Source of the DNA: Nelumbo lutea
Taxonomy: Eukaryota; Streptophyta; Magnoliopsida; Proteales; Nelumbonaceae
Assembly (NCBI GenBank): GCA_022828595.1
Contig: JAKGHH010000003.1
Coordinates: forward strand, 56,161,759-56,225,758
Direction of reading: 5' to 3'
DNA length: 64,000 nt
Every line of letters begins with the position of its first letter. The first letter of the stretch is position 1. A program made the translations under genes and the position numbers. The notes beneath the pieces are model-generated. The model saw nothing but the letters and a program-made list of their open reading frames with translations, had not been told where the DNA came from and did not search any database. Positions 58,907-64,000 of the stretch are shown piece after piece.

Positions 58907-59960
58907 TTTTTTTTTTTTTTTTTATCAATAACACGTTTCTTTAATTAATCATAGAAATAATTACAAAGGGGAAGATAAACTTTCTTATCTTCCAGCTGAG
59001 GCTTGAGCCCCCAAGAATTACACCTGAGCCCAAAGCATAGACTCCCTCTTCACCCCTTGTTTAGCTAACCCATCAGAAAAAGATTTAGCTGATCTTTTCA
59101 CCCAAATGATCTTGACTTCCATCTCTTGAACCAGCCACCTAAATTTCCTCCTTCCGTAACTGCATGGATCTCAGCTCTGAGAAAGTCACCCACTCCAATT
59201 GGGCCTGAGAACAGGGATGAAACAATCCCATTCTTGTCCCTAAACACACCTCTAATCCCCAAGTGTCCAAGATTCCCTCTACTACTCCCATTAAAGTTTA
59301 GTTTTAAGAAACCAGCTGATGGAGGGGTCCAAGACACACTTATTACTGTTTTGGTCTGGGTGCAACTTGCAATCTCACCCCACTTCCTCAACATGTCATC
59401 CACTGTTTAATCTGTGAACAGCTCTGAGGATTTCAGCCATGGTACAACCCTTATATGGATCATTTCTCTCAGTTCTTCAGCACCTCTCTCTACTTCAGAG
59501 AAGATCCTGGAGTTTCTTTCTTCCCATAAGGCCAGCATACCAACCAATAATCTTGTTGAAACCAGGTTCTTCAACCAATACGTTTGAGCATCAACTTTTT
59601 TAAACGAATTACAAGCGTTTCCCACCTCATTGAAGGTTTGTAGGTTGCAACATTTAGAGGAATTCCATAGGCATTGATCCACACGAGGCTCTTTGCACCC
59701 AATCTTTGATTGCCGCCACTAATGGATTCCATTTTCCCAGCCTAAGGTCCACCTGCTTGACTTTAGTAGATTTGCAAACCTGCATGCATCTTCTTCATTT
59801 GGACTTTCTCTTTCACGTTCCACCACGAGCTAACCCATCTTAGAATTCTCCACTTTGTCAAGATCAGTGTTAGCAAAACATCCGACTAGGCACTTCTCTA
59901 GCCAACAAACCCTCTCTAGGACTCCGTCGCTTGACTCCACAAAGACTTCCTTAACATCTA
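58907..59960 (-). mobile_element. 5'-truncated L1-type LINE, 3' end only
   Basis: Poly(T) at 58907-58923 marks the 3' tail of a minus-strand LINE. RNase H lies at 59403-59098 (LKLNFNGSSRGNLGHLGIRG, FLRAEIHAV). A zf-RVT/linker region lies upstream at 59682-59407 (LALWEERNSRIF). The frame is broken between these blocks. The 5' boundary near 59960 is approximate. Confidence 0.8.
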
Positions 59961-60338
59961 CCATTTTGTTCAATGCTTCACACTTATCATATTTATTTTT
60001 GTTTAATATGATAAATATATAATATTAAAAATGTGCACAATCTTTTTGATAAAATTTTGTATTTATTTTTTGACCTATTTGACTTGAAAGAAAGACGGAT
60101 CTCATTTTTTGGGCAACTTTAATTTTTTTCCATTTTATGAATAATTATAGAAATAATTCTTGTTTATCACACTTATCTAAGTTTAGTATGATAAATTAAT
60201 AATACTTGAAATATGCCAAAAGTTTCTATTAAATCTCTATTTGTATAACTTTTGTATTTCTAATTCCTATCTATTTTTTTAATTTTTATTGATTATGAAA
60301 TCATTGCTTGACCCATTTTACTCAAATGATTGGGCTGT
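59961..60338. other. AT-rich intron sequence
   Basis: Two loosely repeated blocks contain ACTTATC.TA..TTTAGTATGATAAAT. No gene or exon is visible. Confidence 0.4.
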
Positions 60339-60770
60339 TAGAGTGTAAGTTGGTAAGTTTGGGTTGGGTTTAAGCTCAACCTAGGCCCAACCCTATGCAT
60401 TGGGCCTAAGGATTGAGACTAAAGTCAAGCTTGATCTGTCGAACCTGGGCCCAACCCACACTAGAATTTGATGCGCTCGGGTTGGGCTCAAGCTCAAGTT
60501 GGTCAATCAGATCACACTTAAAAATGACACAAATGTATTTGTATATGTATGCATGTATGTATGTAATTAACTAATTACGTTTATATATGTGTATGGTCAA
60601 GCCAAGCTTGAGCTACCTAAGAGCTAGACATAATCCTAGCTTGAAAGATAGAAAAGTCCAAACTTTTGGGCCAAGGCCAAGCCTAAGGACCGAAATTTCA
60701 TGCCATCCGGTTAAAATTGCGGGATGGATCAGTCCAGGGCCAAGTTGAGTCTGCCCAATTTGCATCCCTA
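60339..60770. mobile_element. hAT-like element, GGGTTGGGC family
   Basis: The left end TAGAGTGTAAGTTGG and the right end (reverse complement TAGGGATGCAAATTGG) form a TIR. The flanks TGGGCTGT (60331-60338) and TGGACTAT (60771-60778) match at 6 of 8. Internal words (GAATTTGATGC..T.GGGTTGGGCTC, CCAAACTTTTGG) are shared with 22340-22900, so the two belong to one family. Confidence 0.6.
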
Positions 60771-60881
60771 TGGACTATTTACCACTGGTTAGATGGAAAA
60801 GCAGTTTTATTTTTGAGTTGTCATAAATTTTTAATCTATTTCCATCATTAATAAAAATAACTTATTTATCATGAATTTTTG

Positions 60882-61538
60882 TTTTTTTTTATCAACAAAG
60901 AAGAATTTTATTCAAATAAAAGAAACAGTTACAAGATTACAGCAAATAGAAAACAAACATTACTGCAAATAGAAAGCAGACATTGCACAACAAGTGTTCC
61001 AATAAAGCCTAGAAAAGCTTCTGCCTATGGACTCCCTTCTTGGCTAATGAATCAGGCATCCCATTTGCAGTTCTCCTGATCCATGTGAACAAGGCGTGAG
61101 TTCCCTTGCTAGACTTTCAATCTCCCTTCTATAAATCCAAGGAGCATTACCATTGAATTAGTCCAAGATATCACTATTTTTGAGTCCCCTTCTACCTCCA
61201 AATTCTTAAGATCTGCTTGCTTGGCCAGTTTTAACCCCTATAGCAGAGCTAACAGTTCAGCCTTTAAAGAATCATCTTTCCCTAAAGGTCCTAAATACAT
61301 AGCCAAAACTTTGCTTGAGGAATCTCTAATCACACCACCAGTGCCTTCCAATCCCAGGTTTCCTTTAGAGCTCCCATCAAAATTCAGCTTGAATTTGTTG
61401 AGACCTGATGGATTCCACACCACCTTTCTTTCTTTCTTCTCAGAAGAGTGTGTCACTTCTTTCCATGCTCTTACTGTAGAGAACACTGATGTGGGCCCCA
61501 CAGCTACGGTTTCACTGTGTTCAAAGGGTAGAAAATGT
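60882..61538 (-). mobile_element. 5'-truncated L1-type LINE, RNase H end
   Basis: Poly(T) at 60882-60890 is the reversed poly(A) tail. The RNase H domain at 61501-61238 reads VVWNPSGLNKFKLNFDGSSK, GGVIRDSSSK and DSLKAELLALL. The element appears cut at its 5' side near 61538, where the Copia LTR begins. Confidence 0.75.
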
Positions 61539-64000
61539 TCTAGTCTGCCTAGGGTTAGCTATTGGTCATTTAGTTGTTTCAATTATTTATTTCAGTCTTA
61601 TTTTTTGCTCTATTTGTTATGTAAAGACTAAGGGCAGATCTGTCCTTTCCATGTAATGAGCATAACCTATAAATTTTAATTAAAGTGGCGGCGACAGAAC
61701 ATTAAGCTTCTGCTCCTCCTTTCAACCCTTGTGTTCTATTGCTTCTCCTCCCTCTTCCTCTTCTTTCCTTTTACCTTTCTTCTTATCTTCGATCCTGAAA
61801 TCCATTAGGGTTCAAGACTGATAACAGTCCTGAACTTCTACTTGGTATCAGAGCTAGGGTTTCTCATGTGAGTCTAGTCCAGCCGACCACATGAGAACCA
61901 TCTAAGGCTGGAAGCTGAGAAAGCAGAGTTCGTTGACTGGTTCTTGGAGATCTCTAGAGGATTAGCAACTGTTTGAAGAAGTGCCACAGTTGCAGCGAGT
62001 TGGTGATCAAGAAGAATCAGAGAAGGCTAGGGTTCGGGTAACCTTGGTAGGCAGCGAACTACATCCTATTGTAAGTCTTTTATTTTCTGAGAGAAGTAAC
62101 ATCAGAGAAGATAGGTTGGACCTATCCAGCAAGGGTGGCCGAACCACTCTAGGGTTTTATCTCTCTATTCTCTAGGGTTTTGTCTTATCCCTGCAGCAAA
62201 CCCTAGTATTGGACTGAACCTTATGATCTTATCCCTACGGCAAATCCTAATAGTTGAGTTTTAGGGTTTCAGCATATCAGATTGATCAGTTTTAAGGTTT
62301 CATATTAACCCTAATACAAACCTTATCCGTACGGTACTGTCTGGAGTGTACAGCTTTTAGGACTGATTAAAACCTCAAATTGGCTTCAACATATCAGATT
62401 GTTCTTCAAACTGTTTTTTCAGTTTTCTTTTGGGGTTTCGAACACTTCTAATGGGGTGAAAATAATTTGGACTGTTGTTATTGTGTGTGGTTGTTGATTT
62501 CAGATCAGTTTTATACATGTTTCATGCACATCTACTCTGAGTACAGATTGGTTCTATAATGATTTTGTGATTGTGGTTGGTAGTCCTAGTGCTGGTTTTG
62601 AATGTAGTAACCCTAATTTTGAGACTTCTGGTTCTTGACTGAAATGGAGTTTAAGAATCAGGCAGAAGGCAGTTTTGGGAACAGTAGTTATGGTGGTGGT
62701 TCTGAGATAGGTTTTCAGATTATAACTATAAAGTTTGATGGATCAAACTATTTGGAATGGGCCCAATCAGCCATGATAGCTATTGGGGGAAGGGGCGAAG
62801 TAGGGTATCTCTTGGGAGATGTGGCAGAACCTTCCAAGGGAGACCCTATGTATACCAAGTGGGTCAAAGAAAACTACTTGGTTATGACATGGCTCTGTAA
62901 TCCTATGTAGCCCCATATCAGCCGAAATTACTTGTGGGCAAAGACAGCCAAGGAGATATGGAATGTGATGAAAGAGACTTGCTCCCAACCCCTTAATGTT
63001 GCCAGAGCATATGAGTTGAAATGTGAGGTGAATTCCCTTAAACAAGGAGAGAAACTGGTGTCGGTCTACTTCTTTACCTTGAAGTCCCTGTGGCATGAGA
63101 TTGATCACTTAGAGACTCTTGAGTGGGAGAGTCCCAAAGATGCTCATATACATAGAAAGCACATCGAGACAAATAGAGTGTTTGAGTTCCTGGCAGGGCT
63201 GAATTCAGAATATGATATTGTGAGGCAGCAGATTTTGACCAGAGATAGTGTGACCCTCTCTCAGGCATACTCCTTAGTGCACAGTGAAGAGACCAGGAGG
63301 AAAGTCATGATGCAACCTCAGCCGCTTACACCTGCCTTGGTAGCTATCAAACCGAAAACAGAGGGTGATTCAGAGAGGGACAGAAAGAAGGAAGATAAAA
63401 GGGATGTGGTGTGTGAGCATTGCAAGAAACCTAAACACACAAAAGAAACATGTTGGAAGCTGCATCCACATTTGGTCCCAACAAAGTTGAGAAATAAAAA
63501 GGGTAATGCTCATGTGGCTATGACTACTGATTCAGCATCCTCATCTGGCACGAGAGGCACACCATTAGAGACCTTAGTTGCAGTTCGGGCTGCTCTAATA
63601 CAATTGGAGAAGGAAGTTGGCAGTTCAACTCAGTTATCGCAGTCATCGTCAGCTCCGGCCACATCGGCCTTTGCACACTTAGGTACTCGAGCCTCAGCCT
63701 ACCATGCCTCTGCTCCAGGTACTACTGAACTGTGTTGGGTAATAGATTCAGGTGCATCCGACCATATGACTAGCTTGCCCTCTTTGTTTACTACTTATTA
63801 CTTATCTTCTGGTAGGGCTAAAGTATCTATAGCTGATGGCTCTCTTGTCCCTATTTCTGGCAAGGGTGACATCAAACTGTCGGATACTATATCCTTGTCC
63901 TCTGTCTTGCATGTTCCTAAACTGGATACTAACCTCCTTTCTGTTAGTAGTATTACCAAACATTTGAATTGCTCAGTAACTTTCTTTCCTGACCGATGTG
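61539..64000 (+). mobile_element. Copia retrotransposon, continues beyond window
   Basis: A probable 5' LTR (about 61539-61842) is followed by the primer site TGGTATCAGAGC at 61843-61854. Gag starts at ATG 62644 (IKFDGSNYLEWAQSAMIAIG), has TAG at 62908-62910, and continues in the same frame with the CCHC knuckle (CEHCKKPKHTKETC, about 63415). Protease follows at 63738 (WVIDSGASDHMTS) and runs to the edge. Integrase, RT, RNase H and the 3' LTR must lie to the right. LTR limits are approximate because its partner is not visible. Confidence 0.85.
61843..61854 (+). promoter_or_regulatory. Copia primer binding site
   Basis: TGGTATCAGAGC, complementary to the 3' end of initiator methionine tRNA as in most plant Copia elements. 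The same sequence occurs at 47407 (plus) and 52787-52776 (minus). Confidence 0.85.

Noticed and set aside
55796..64000. PCS exon 3
   Set aside because: I looked for the PWRWFDES/DCCEPLE block on the plus strand and did not see it; only TE and AT-rich intron sequence is present.

Overview
This window is nuclear DNA of a flowering plant. The host genes have plant-specific architectures (a CRIB-motif ROP effector, an extracellular leucine-rich-repeat protein, an AMS-type bHLH factor and a phytochelatin synthase), introns follow GT-AG rules, and about two thirds of the sequence is plant transposable elements: Copia, L1-type LINEs with an RNase H domain, hAT and Tourist MITEs, a Pack-MULE and a non-autonomous LTR element. 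Very large TE-filled introns and many L1 copies fit a woody angiosperm with a mid-size or large genome, such as a magnoliid, basal eudicot or grapevine-like genome. The species cannot be resolved from the sequence alone.

Layout. 0-3 kb: two convergent host genes, a RIC (ROP-interactive CRIB protein) gene on the plus strand and a PII-2/RLP29-like LRR gene on the minus strand. 3-8.7 kb: intergenic DNA with several MITEs. 8.8-12.5 kb: a complete non-autonomous LTR retrotransposon with perfect 5-bp target duplications and minisatellites inside its LTRs. 12.5-17.4 kb: intergenic DNA with MITEs and a Copia relic. 17.4-19.2 kb: four C-terminal exons of an ABORTED MICROSPORES (AMS) homologue on the minus strand; its N-terminal MYC domain was not found. 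19.6-23 kb: hAT-like elements nested in each other, and a long hairpin. 26.0-29.8 kb: a decayed Copia element, followed by adjoining fragments of a chloroplast RRM protein gene and a DUF1639 gene. 31.2-33.1 kb: a Pack-MULE carrying the 5' part of a WAV3-type RING E3 ligase gene.

33.3 kb to beyond the right edge: one phytochelatin synthase (PCS) gene. Exon 1 (25 codons) and exon 2 (which encodes the catalytic Cys at residue 56) are separated by an intron of about 22.3 kb filled with two Copia elements, two L1 elements and MITEs. Exon 3 was not found in the remaining 8.2 kb, which is again LINE, MITE and Copia DNA, so intron 2 is also giant or the gene is cut.

The host genes do not form an operon or an evident pathway. 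The connecting theme is serial TE insertion. The strangest object is a 1.5-kb Copia-derived insertion (51568-53104) whose two ends are both U3 LTR termini in inverted orientation, with a perfect 5-bp target duplication. It lies inside a Copia element that itself sits inside a LINE.
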